Of a DNA stretch of 64,000 bases, positions 10,280 through 17,476 are shown in pieces (position 1 is the first letter of the stretch; each line of letters opens with the position of its first letter). Source of the stretch: Enhygromyxa salina (lineage in GTDB: Bacteria; Myxococcota_A; Polyangia; Nannocystales; Nannocystaceae); the NCBI RefSeq assembly GCF_000737335.2, contig NZ_JMCC02000026.1:17730-81729 (forward strand), given 5' to 3'. A program made the position numbers and the translations under genes. The notes under the pieces were generated by a model that was not told the origin of the DNA, did no database searches, and saw nothing but the letters and a program-made list of their open reading frames with translations.

Positions 10280-11464
10280 ATGGACCTCAACTTCACCCCC
10301 GAAGAACAAGCCTTCCGCGCCCGCGTCCGCGCGTGGATCTCCGAGGCGCTCCCCGAAGACCTGGCCGTCAAGGCCCGCGCGTCCGCCCAGTTCACCCACG
10401 ACGAGCTGATGCGCTGGCACAAGGTCCTGGCGGCCAAGGGCTGGGCCGCGCCCGCCTGGCCCAAGTCGTTCGGCGGGCCGGGCTTCTCCGCCGCCGAGCG
10501 CTTCATCTTCAACGAAGAGCTCGAGCTCGCCGGCACGCCGCCGCTGAGTCCGTTTGGCCTGGTCATGGTCGGGCCGCTGATCCAGCGGTTCGGCACAAAC
10601 GCCCAGCGCGAGCGCTTCTTGCCCAAGATCCTCAGCGGCGAAGAGGTGTGGTGTCAGGGCTACTCCGAGCCCAACGCCGGCAGCGATCTGGCCAGCTTGC
10701 GGATGAGCGCCGAAGACCGCGGCGATTACTTCGTCGTCAACGGGCAGAAGACTTGGACCACCTACGCCCAGTACGCGGACTGGATCTTCTGCCTGGTCCG
10801 CACCAACGCCGCGGGCAAGAAGCAGTCGGGCATCTCGTTCTTGCTGATCGACATGCGCTCGAAGGGCCTCGAGGCCCGGCCCATGCTCACGATCAGCCAC
10901 AGCCCGGCCTTCTGCGACACCTTCTTTGACAACGTCGAGGTCCCGAAGGCCAACCTGCTCGGGCCGCTCGATGGCGGCTGGACGCTGGCCAAGGCGCTGC
11001 TCGGCCACGAGCGCACGCTGGTCGGGTCACCCGGCTTGGTCCGTCGCTGGCTCCGGCTCGCCCGCGAGATCGCGACCGAGCAGATCGGTGACGACGGTCG
11101 CCCGCTGCTCGAAGACCCGGCCTGGGCCCGGCGCTTCGCCGCGCTCGAGATGCGCCTGCGCGCCCACCAAATGACGATCTACCGGGCGCTGTCCGAGCAA
11201 CAAAAAGGTCGCCACCCTGGCCCGGAAACCTCGATCTTGAAGATCGTCGGCACGGATCTGATCCAGCGAGCCGGCGAGCTGTGCATGGAGGTCATGGGCC
11301 ACGACGCGCTCGCGTGGCTGCCAGACCCAGGCGTGGTCCCGGACAACGAAGCTTGGGTCGGACCCAGCTTTTGCTACGACCGCGCCGCCACGATCTACGC
11401 CGGGTCCAACGAGATCCAGCGCAACATCATCGCCAAGCACATCCTGCAACTCCCCAGCGCCTGA
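10280..11464 (+). CDS. Acyl-CoA dehydrogenase, catalytic-type subunit
   Basis: 394 residues, full length for the FadE family. The N-terminal helical domain starts 'MDLNFTPEEQAFRARVRAW'; the middle beta-domain has 'WCQGYSEPNAGSDLASL' and 'GQKTWTTYAQYADW'. The C-terminal FAD-binding segment is 'IYAGSNEIQRNIIAKHIL'. The usual MCAD-type glutamate in 'YEGT' is Ala here. A Glu does stand in helix G ('LLGHERTLVG'), where isovaleryl-CoA-type enzymes keep their base. It is followed 8 bp later by a second dehydrogenase-fold gene that lacks both glutamates, so the two probably form a mixed complex like the alpha2-beta2 dehydrogenases known from steroid side-chain degradation. The substrate is unknown; a branched or bulky acyl-CoA is inferred. 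Confidence 0.9.
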   Translation: MDLNFTPEEQAFRARVRAWISEALPEDLAVKARASAQFTHDELMRWHKVLAAKGWAAPAWPKSFGGPGFSAAERFIFNEELELAGTPPLSPFGLVMVGPLIQRFGTNAQRERFLPKILSGEEVWCQGYSEPNAGSDLASLRMSAEDRGDYFVVNGQKTWTTYAQYADWIFCLVRTNAAGKKQSGISFLLIDMRSKGLEARPMLTISHSPAFCDTFFDNVEVPKANLLGPLDGGWTLAKALLGHERTLVGSPGLVRRWLRLAREIATEQIGDDGRPLLEDPAWARRFAALEMRLRAHQMTIYRALSEQQKGRHPGPETSILKIVGTDLIQRAGELCMEVMGHDALAWLPDPGVVPDNEAWVGPSFCYDRAATIYAGSNEIQRNIIAKHILQLPSA

Positions 11465-11472
11465 GAACTCCC

Positions 11473-12600
11473 GTGGACTTCGACCTCAACGAAGATCAAC
11501 AGCTGTTGGCCAAGACCGTGGCCGACTTTTGCAAGACCCGCTCACCTGTCTCGCGCTTTCGTGAGCTGCGCGACGCCGAAGGCATCGGCTGGGATCCCGC
11601 CAGCTGGCAGCAAATGGGCGAGCTCGGCTGGCTGGGCGTGCCGTTCCCCGAGGCCGCCGGGGGGCTCGACGGCAGCTTCATCGAGGCCGCCGTAATCCTC
11701 GAGCAGCTTGGCAAGAACTTGGTCCCCGAGCCGTACTTGGCCAGCGTCGTGCTCGGCGGCTACGCGCTCGCGCTCGCCGGTGACGAGGACCAGCAGCAGC
11801 GCTGGCTCGCGCCGATGCTCGAGGGCGAGACCAGCCTGGCGCTGGCGTGGGCCGAGGCCGGGGCGCGCTTCGATCCAACCAGGGTCAGCTGTACAGCTAC
11901 GCCTGCCGCGGGTGGGTTCTCGCTGACGGGGGCCAAGCGCTTCGTGCTCAACGGGCACGCGGCCGATCAACTGATCGTGTCGGCCACCACGCCCGAAGGT
12001 CTCGCGCTGTTCGTCGTCAACGCTGACGCGCCAGGCCTGACCCGCACCACGCTTGGCCTGATAGATGGTCACCGCGGCGCCCACCTGCGCTTCGAAAACG
12101 TCGCGCTCGAGCCCAACCAACTGCTGGGCGCCGCGCCAGCGGCCAACGTGCTCACGCGCGTGCTCGACTATGGCGCCGCGGGTGCGGTCGCCGAGGGACT
12201 GGGCGTGGCCACGGCGATGCTCGACATGACGACCGGGTACCTGGGCACCCGCGAGCAATTTGGGCTGAAGATCGGCAGCTTCCAGGCCCTGCAACACCGC
12301 GCCGTCGACATGTTCATCGAGGTCGCGCTGCTGCGATCGATGAGCCTCGAGGCCATGGTCCGCGCCGACGAAGACGGGCCCGAGCGCGCCGCGGCCGTCA
12401 GCGCGGCCAAGCACCAGCTGGGGATCGGCGGGCAATTTGTCAGCCGCCAGAGCGTGCAGCTCCACGGTGGGATCGGCGTGACCGACGAGCACGACATCGG
12501 GCTGTACTTCAAGCGCTTGCAGGCGCTCAGCACGATCTGCGGCGACGCGACCCACCACGCCCAGCGCTACGCGGCCTGCTTGCGCTCCCAGAGCTCGTAG
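11473..12600 (+). CDS. Acyl-CoA dehydrogenase-like partner subunit
   Basis: 375 residues from the GTG at 11473, 8 bp after the stop of the upstream dehydrogenase. The first residues 'VDFDLNEDQQLLAKTVADF' fit the family N terminus exactly. Features: 'GWLGVPFPEAAGGLDGSFIEAAVILEQLG', a shortened beta-domain ('LAWAEAGARFDPT', 'GAKRFVLNGHAADQLIV'), then 'TREQFGLKIGSFQALQHRAVDM' and 'QLHGGIGVTDEHDIGLYFKRL'. Neither of the two known catalytic Glu positions is filled: helix G reads 'LDYGAAGAVAEG' and the C terminus has no 'YEGT'. This supports a non-catalytic or FAD-contributing subunit of a heteromeric enzyme. It ends convergently with pirin. Confidence 0.88.
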   Translation: MDFDLNEDQQLLAKTVADFCKTRSPVSRFRELRDAEGIGWDPASWQQMGELGWLGVPFPEAAGGLDGSFIEAAVILEQLGKNLVPEPYLASVVLGGYALALAGDEDQQQRWLAPMLEGETSLALAWAEAGARFDPTRVSCTATPAAGGFSLTGAKRFVLNGHAADQLIVSATTPEGLALFVVNADAPGLTRTTLGLIDGHRGAHLRFENVALEPNQLLGAAPAANVLTRVLDYGAAGAVAEGLGVATAMLDMTTGYLGTREQFGLKIGSFQALQHRAVDMFIEVALLRSMSLEAMVRADEDGPERAAAVSAAKHQLGIGGQFVSRQSVQLHGGIGVTDEHDIGLYFKRLQALSTICGDATHHAQRYAACLRSQSS

Positions 12601-12612
12601 CAGCGGCTACGA
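12595..12612. terminator. Terminator-like hairpin between convergent genes
   Basis: A perfect 7-bp stem (TCGTAGC / GCTACGA) with an AGCG loop spans the stop codon of the acyl-CoA dehydrogenase operon and faces the end of pirin. There is no T-run, so it would be a weak or factor-assisted terminator, possibly bidirectional. Confidence 0.35.
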
Positions 12613-13467
12613 AAGCTGGCCCATCTCGCCAGCCTCGAAGCGCGCCCGCGCGGCCTGCAGCTCGGCCTCGTTCGACATCGCGAAGGGCCCACCCCAGACC
12701 ACCGGCTGGCGCAGCGGCGTGGCGGCGCAGACCAACGCCCGCAAGGTCTGCCCGTGTCCACGCAGCAGCGCCCCTTCGCCCTGCTCCGACAACACCACGA
12801 TCTCGTGCCCATCGATCGGCTGCTCGCCGACCTCGCCGGATCCGTCGATCGCAAACACGAAGGCCCGCCGCCCGGCAGCGAGCGGCAGCGACAGCGTCGC
12901 GCCGGGCTCGAGCGTGACATCGAACAGATCGACCGCGGTCGCCAGTCCGGCGAGCTCGGTCACGGGCGAGCGCGCTTGCTCGAACGCCCCCGCGACCACC
13001 CGAAGCTTGCTGCCGGCGGCGACGATCTCGGGGATCTCGTGGGCCTGCGCGCGAAGGATCGTTGGCGCCAATTGTTTGTCGGCCGCGGCCAGGTCCACGA
13101 AGATCTGAAACCCCCAGCAGTCCTGCCCCAGCGTGTCGGGCAGCTCCTCGTGCACCACCCCCGCGCCAGCCTGGGTCCAGTGCAGCGCGCCAGGGCCAAT
13201 GAGGCTGCGGTCTCCAAGGCTGTCCCGGTTGCGCAGCGCCCCGTCGGACTCCGGCAACATGTACGTCACCGCCGAGAAGCCCGCGTGCGGGTGGGGGGCG
13301 AAGGTCGGCTGCGACATGTGGAACAGCTCGATGTTGAGGATCGGATCGAGATCCAATTCCGCCGAGCAGCGCGCGACCACGGTGCGAAACCCCGGACGAC
13401 TCTGGACCTCGCGCAGCTGATGGTGGACGACGACGGACTTGTGGTTCGCGCTCTCGTTGTTCGACAT
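12607..13467 (-). CDS. Pirin family protein
   Basis: 286 residues from ATG 13467, which has an AGGA-type ribosome site ('AGGAACAGC') directly upstream; a longer reading to 13545 lacks family similarity. This is a bicupin of the pirin family. The first cupin has 'APHPHAGFSAVTYML' and 'HWTQAGAGVVHEELP', giving the His-His-His-Glu metal set of iron-binding pirins. The C-terminal cupin continues to 'PVVWGGPFAMSNEAELQAA', a typical pirin ending. Pirins act as iron-dependent redox sensors or, in some bacteria, quercetinases; which applies here cannot be read from the sequence. A broken AraC-type DNA-binding domain lies immediately upstream on the same strand. Confidence 0.9.
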   Translation of the reverse strand: MSNNESANHKSVVVHHQLREVQSRPGFRTVVARCSAELDLDPILNIELFHMSQPTFAPHPHAGFSAVTYMLPESDGALRNRDSLGDRSLIGPGALHWTQAGAGVVHEELPDTLGQDCWGFQIFVDLAAADKQLAPTILRAQAHEIPEIVAAGSKLRVVAGAFEQARSPVTELAGLATAVDLFDVTLEPGATLSLPLAAGRRAFVFAIDGSGEVGEQPIDGHEIVVLSEQGEGALLRGHGQTLRALVCAATPLRQPVVWGGPFAMSNEAELQAARARFEAGEMGQLS

Positions 13468-13484
13468 GCTGTTCCTGCGCTCGG

Positions 13485-13660
13485 TCACGCCGCTCGTGCA
13501 CGCCGTCGCTCCCGCGGGCTGGCCCCGGGCGCGCGCTTGAACCATCGGCTGAACGCGGCCTCGCTAGCGTACCCGACCTCGCTGGCCGCTTCGGTCAGAC
13601 TCGCCCAGTGCGGAGACTGCGGGCGGCGACGTGCATGCGCCCGTCACCGAGGTCACTCGC
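13485..13660 (-). pseudogene. Frameshifted C-terminal remnant of an AraC-family regulator
   Basis: Reading the minus strand from about 13625 gives 'PHWASLTEAASEVGYASEA' followed by 'AFSRWFKRAPGASPRERRR' and a stop at 13485-13487. This is the second helix-turn-helix of an AraC/XylS regulator ('VGYxSEAAFSRxFKR'). The segment that should precede it, 'RMHVAARSLR', lies in a different frame just upstream, so there is a frameshift, and the N-terminal domain is missing. The remnant ends 17 bp before the pirin start. The rest of the interval up to 13885 shows no gene. Confidence 0.7.
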
Positions 13661-13885
13661 GAAGGCTTCGCCAGCACGCCCAACAAAGCGGGTGTGGAAC
13701 GCCGCACGGGACACCTCAGCGACTCAATCGAGCGGAGCGAGCGTCCGCGAGCTCGCGGGTTCGGCGTGAATCCGACCAAGCACGCAGCGCCGTCGCGGGC
13801 CGCCGGGCGCGCCTAACCAGCCGGTCGCCCGGCGGGGCAGGCGGGACAACCAAGACGTGTCACACGGGCGCGGCGTCGGGGTGGG

Positions 13886-14677
13886 TCAAAAAGGTAGCGA
13901 CCTTCGCACGACGTGGGACCGCTGCACGACCTCGAACCCGCTGGCCAACAACGCCTCGAGCCACGCCGCGTCCGCGCTGCACGGATACACCACCACCGGC
14001 GTGGTGACGTCGATGCGCCGACGCAGGGCGAGCATCAACTCGGAGACGGAGCTGCCCGCGGCGCTCAGCTCCGCGCGATGCACCAGCCACGCCCGACCCT
14101 CGCGGGTCAGCCACGCCCGACCGTGCTCGACCTCGACCTGGGCGCGCTCGTTGGCGGGGGTTCGCTCCCACGCCTCGGGAAACCATGACCACAGCGGCGC
14201 CGGGCCCAAGCGCGCGCCCGCGGCTGCGGTCACTGGGGGCTCACCCTGCTCGCGCCCAAGCCCAAACCCGAGCAACGACAGCTGCGCGTCAACGCTGATG
14301 AAGCCCTGACCCAGGTACCAGTCGAGTCGCTCCGGCTCGGCCAAGAATTGGATCGACGCGAACCCGGCCGCCCGCGCCCGCTCGCTAGCAAAGTCGATCA
14401 ACGCGCGCCCAAGCCCGCGCCCGCGTGCCGCCTCCACCACGCCCACGCCGGCCCCACGCGCGATCGACCCGAGCGAAGCCACCCGCCCAAGCAGCGCGTA
14501 GCCCTGGACCTCGTCGCCCTGCATGGCGACCGCCGACAACCCTGGCTCGACACCCGCGCGGGTCAGCTTGCGCCGAAACCAACCGGGCTGTCGTTGCCCG
14601 CGACCAAAGATCGACTCGGCGACCGCCTGCAGCTGGCTCAGTTCCCCAAGCTGCTCGCCGCCAACGATCTTCGTCAC
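13886..14677 (-). CDS. GNAT family N-acetyltransferase
   Basis: 263 residues from the GTG at 14677, whose first bases overlap the TGA of trpS (GTGA, 4 bp), pointing to translational coupling; longer readings run through trpS and are rejected. The acetyl-CoA-binding motif A is 'GVGVVEAARGRGLGRALIDF', followed by 'RARAAGFASIQFLAEPERLDWYLGQGFISVD'. The C-terminal half (from about residue 140) looks like a second, degenerate GNAT-like domain ('AWLVHRAELSAAGSSVSELMLALRRR'). The substrate is unknown. The gene sits in a trpS-GNAT minus-strand operon. Confidence 0.82.
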   Translation of the reverse strand: MTKIVGGEQLGELSQLQAVAESIFGRGQRQPGWFRRKLTRAGVEPGLSAVAMQGDEVQGYALLGRVASLGSIARGAGVGVVEAARGRGLGRALIDFASERARAAGFASIQFLAEPERLDWYLGQGFISVDAQLSLLGFGLGREQGEPPVTAAAGARLGPAPLWSWFPEAWERTPANERAQVEVEHGRAWLTREGRAWLVHRAELSAAGSSVSELMLALRRRIDVTTPVVVYPCSADAAWLEALLASGFEVVQRSHVVRRSLPF

Positions 14678-15717
14678 CGCAACCCGCACGCGCGCTTGCA
14701 GTCGTCGATCGTTGCCCGCGCCAGCGCCCGCGCTTGCTTGGCCGAGCGCTCGAGCACGGCCTCGACCTCTTCGGGGTGGGCCAGATAGTGCTCGCGCCGC
14801 GCTCGCGCTTGCGCGAAGTGGGCTTCGATCTTGCCAGCTAGAAATTGCTTGGCGTGACCCCAGCCAAAGTCCTGACCGTCGCGCTTGCCGGCCTGGTACC
14901 AGCCGCGGATCTGCGCGAGCTCGGCGTCGTCGCAAAACAGCTCGAGCAGCGCGTACACGTTCTCCTTGGTGGTCTCCCCCTCGTCGTTGGTACGCGTGAG
15001 CGGCAGCGGGCTGCCGAGCGGCGTCGAGTCGGTCACGACCTGCCCGACCGCCTTCTTGAGCTTCTTGCCCGACAAGAACAGCGGCAGCGTGTTGCCGTAG
15101 CTCTTTGACATCTTGCGCCCGTCGATACCCGGCACGTAGGGGGTCTTCGACAGCCGCCACTCTGGCCTGCGCAGCACGGGCGCCTCACTGGCGTAGGTCT
15201 CGTTGAAGTGCGTGGCCATGTCCTGGGTCATCTCGATGTGCTGGACCTGATCCTTGCCAACCGGCACCAGCGAGCTGCGATAGATCAAGATGTCCGAGGC
15301 CATCAACACCGGATAGAAGAACAGCCCCGCGACCGGCTTGATGCCCTGCGCGACCTTGTCCTTGTAGCTGTGTGCGCGCTCGAGCAGGCCCATGCCAGTG
15401 ACCGTTGACAGCAGCCAGGTCAGCTCGGTGACCTCGGGGATGTCGCTCTGGCGAAACAGCAGGGCCTTGTCGGGATCCAGGCCGCACGCGAGGTAGGTCA
15501 GCGCGACGTCGAATACATTTTGGCGCAGAGCCGCAGGGTCACGCAGTGTCGTGAGCGCGTGGTAGTCGGCGATGAAGTAGTAGCTCTGGCCTGGAAACTC
15601 GTCTTGCAGCGCGATGTGCTGCTGCATGGCGCCAAAGTAGTTGCCAAGGTGCAGCGTGCCAGACGGCTGAATCCCGGACAGGACACGGGGGGGCAGTTCG
15701 TCGATGCTGGCGGCCAT
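14674..15717 (-). CDS. trpS: Tryptophan--tRNA ligase
   Basis: 347 residues, the normal size of bacterial TrpRS. It attaches tryptophan to tRNA-Trp in the cytoplasm. Class I signatures are complete: 'PSGTLHLGNYFGA' (HIGH-equivalent TLHLGN, about residue 20) and 'DGRKMSKSYGN' (KMSKS, about residue 202). Further TrpRS-specific blocks are 'FIADYHALTTLRDP', 'LTWLLSTVTGMGLLERAHSYKDK' and 'VPVGKDQVQHIEMTQDMA'. The downstream GNAT gene overlaps its stop codon. It is divergent from the lipoprotein gene at 15772. Confidence 0.97.
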   Translation of the reverse strand: MAASIDELPPRVLSGIQPSGTLHLGNYFGAMQQHIALQDEFPGQSYYFIADYHALTTLRDPAALRQNVFDVALTYLACGLDPDKALLFRQSDIPEVTELTWLLSTVTGMGLLERAHSYKDKVAQGIKPVAGLFFYPVLMASDILIYRSSLVPVGKDQVQHIEMTQDMATHFNETYASEAPVLRRPEWRLSKTPYVPGIDGRKMSKSYGNTLPLFLSGKKLKKAVGQVVTDSTPLGSPLPLTRTNDEGETTKENVYALLELFCDDAELAQIRGWYQAGKRDGQDFGWGHAKQFLAGKIEAHFAQARARREHYLAHPEEVEAVLERSAKQARALARATIDDCKRACGLR

Positions 15718-15771
15718 GGGTGCCAGGGTACTTGCTGGTCCGCGCAGGGCAAGAGGCTGCTACGCTTGGGC

Positions 15772-17403
15772 ATGCGTTCGCGGGTTTGGTTGGCTCTCGC
15801 TGCTGGTCTTGCGTGCGTGCTGTCGTGCAGCGCTCCGCCGTCCAGTGAGGGCAGCGCTGGCACCAGCGGGGCGGACACTGGCAGCACGGGGGATGGCGAC
15901 GGCGATCCCGGCGAGCCCGGCGATGGCGATCCCGGCGACGGCGATCCCGGCGACGGCGATCCCGGCGATCCCGGCGACGGGGACGGCGATGACCCGCCGC
16001 CCGAGGTCGTGACGATCGCCCACCAGTTCGACCCGATCGGCCTCGATCCCTTCGAAGAGCGCCTGCCCTGCATCTCGTGGACAATCGACAACGAGCAGGC
16101 GCTCTACGTGCAGGCGGTGACCTTGGCCAACACGGGCGGGTTTCACCACAGCAACGGCTTTGTCGTGCCCGACACGCTCTACGACGGGCCCGACGGCGTG
16201 TGGGATTGCAAGTCCCGTGGGTTCGACACGCTCGAGGCTTCGGTCAAGGGCACGGTGTTGTTCGCCCAGTCCACGCAGTCGTGGGTTGAAGATCAGCGCT
16301 TCAACCCCGGCGCGGTCGTCAAGATCCCGCCCAAGCACCGCGTCGTCGCGGAGCTGCACCTGCTCAACCTCTCGCCCTCAAACCTCGACGCCTCGCTGCG
16401 CCTGAGCCTGGACCTGCTCCACCCCAAAGACGTCGACGTGGTGTTGACGCCGTTCGCCTATCAATACACGGACTTGCAGATCCAGCCGCTGGCCGAGTCC
16501 CGGTTCGTCGCCGAATGTGACGAGTTCATGCAGCTCGCGAGCCCCGGCGCCGCGCCCTATGCCCTGCACTGGCTGCTGCCGCACTACCACTATTTGGGCA
16601 ACTACTTCAGCGTCGAGGTCATTGGCGGCGCGCAGGATGGCGCGGTGCTCCACCAGGTCGAAGGCTTCAACGCCTCGCCGGCCGGCAAGCGGTTTGATCC
16701 GCCGCTCGACATCTCGGACGCCGACGGGATTCGCCTGACTTGCGGCTACGACAATTGGACCGACTCGCTGATCGGCTGGGGCGTTGGGGATCAAGAGATG
16801 TGCATTGCGTTTGGGTTCGCCGACACCCCGAACATCAGCCAGGCGACCGCCTCCAGCGGCAGCGCGGTCGGCTTGGTCGACGGGATCCCGCACTTCCAGG
16901 GCGACTGCTTCTCGCTGATCGTGCCCAAGCCCGAAGGCCACGGGCCGCCGAGCCCGGCCGAGCTCGAAGCGGAGCTGTACCTGCCGCCGATCGACCCTGC
17001 GGACCAAGGGCTGCCGCCGTTTCCCCCCTGCGAGGACACCCCCGACAACGCGGTCGCCAGCCTCTCGCCAACGCTGAGCAATGTGGCCGCCAACGTGTTC
17101 GTGCCCGCGTGTGGGTTTTCTTCTTGTCATGGTTCCGGCGGGAGCGCGGGCGGGCTCAACCTCGAGGGGGACCTGCACGCGACGTTGCTTGGGCACCCCG
17201 TGGTTGCGAACACGTCGTTGCCGTTGATCGATCCTGGCAACCCGGAAGGGAGCTGGCTGTACCGGAAGCTCTCGCGCTGCGAGCCGCTCGACGCGAATAT
17301 GGCGGTTGTCAGCCACATGCCGCTCAATGCTCCGTTCTTGCTGAGCCCGGGGCTGGTCGCTACGGTCCGCGACTGGATCGCTGGTGGGGCGGCGGACAAC
17401 TGA
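15772..17403 (+). CDS. Lipoprotein with copper type II monooxygenase-like fold and C-terminal CxxxxCH segment
   Basis: 543 residues from ATG 15772; the signal peptide 'MRSRVWLALAAGLACVLSC' ends in a lipobox. A 'GDGDGDP/GEPGDGDPGDGDPGDG' linker follows. The body resembles copper type II ascorbate-dependent monooxygenases (PHM-like): 'TGGFHHSNGFVV' in the N-terminal half, then 'WLLPHYHYLGNYFSVEVIGG' (HxH) and 'CGYDNWTDSLIGWGVGDQEMC' (C-YDN...EMC), the copper-domain hallmarks. The last about 110 residues carry 'ACGFSSCHGSGGSAGGLNL', a C-x4-C-H motif common in myxobacterial secreted proteins and reminiscent of, but not identical to, a CxxCH haem site. It would be an outer-membrane-anchored oxidase or binding protein; the substrate is unknown. 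Confidence 0.75.
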   Translation: MRSRVWLALAAGLACVLSCSAPPSSEGSAGTSGADTGSTGDGDGDPGEPGDGDPGDGDPGDGDPGDPGDGDGDDPPPEVVTIAHQFDPIGLDPFEERLPCISWTIDNEQALYVQAVTLANTGGFHHSNGFVVPDTLYDGPDGVWDCKSRGFDTLEASVKGTVLFAQSTQSWVEDQRFNPGAVVKIPPKHRVVAELHLLNLSPSNLDASLRLSLDLLHPKDVDVVLTPFAYQYTDLQIQPLAESRFVAECDEFMQLASPGAAPYALHWLLPHYHYLGNYFSVEVIGGAQDGAVLHQVEGFNASPAGKRFDPPLDISDADGIRLTCGYDNWTDSLIGWGVGDQEMCIAFGFADTPNISQATASSGSAVGLVDGIPHFQGDCFSLIVPKPEGHGPPSPAELEAELYLPPIDPADQGLPPFPPCEDTPDNAVASLSPTLSNVAANVFVPACGFSSCHGSGGSAGGLNLEGDLHATLLGHPVVANTSLPLIDPGNPEGSWLYRKLSRCEPLDANMAVVSHMPLNAPFLLSPGLVATVRDWIAGGAADN

Positions 17404-17476
17404 GCCGCCAACAGCGGCGAACGGGGTGAAGTCGAGGCTTGTGTATCGGACAGGCGCGGAGTGCTAGAGTCTGCAC

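Noticed and set aside
15690..15771. Start of the copper-monooxygenase-like lipoprotein at the TTG 15520 inside trpS
   Set aside because: It would overlap most of the 5' part of trpS on the other strand; ATG 15772 opens directly into a lipoprotein signal peptide.
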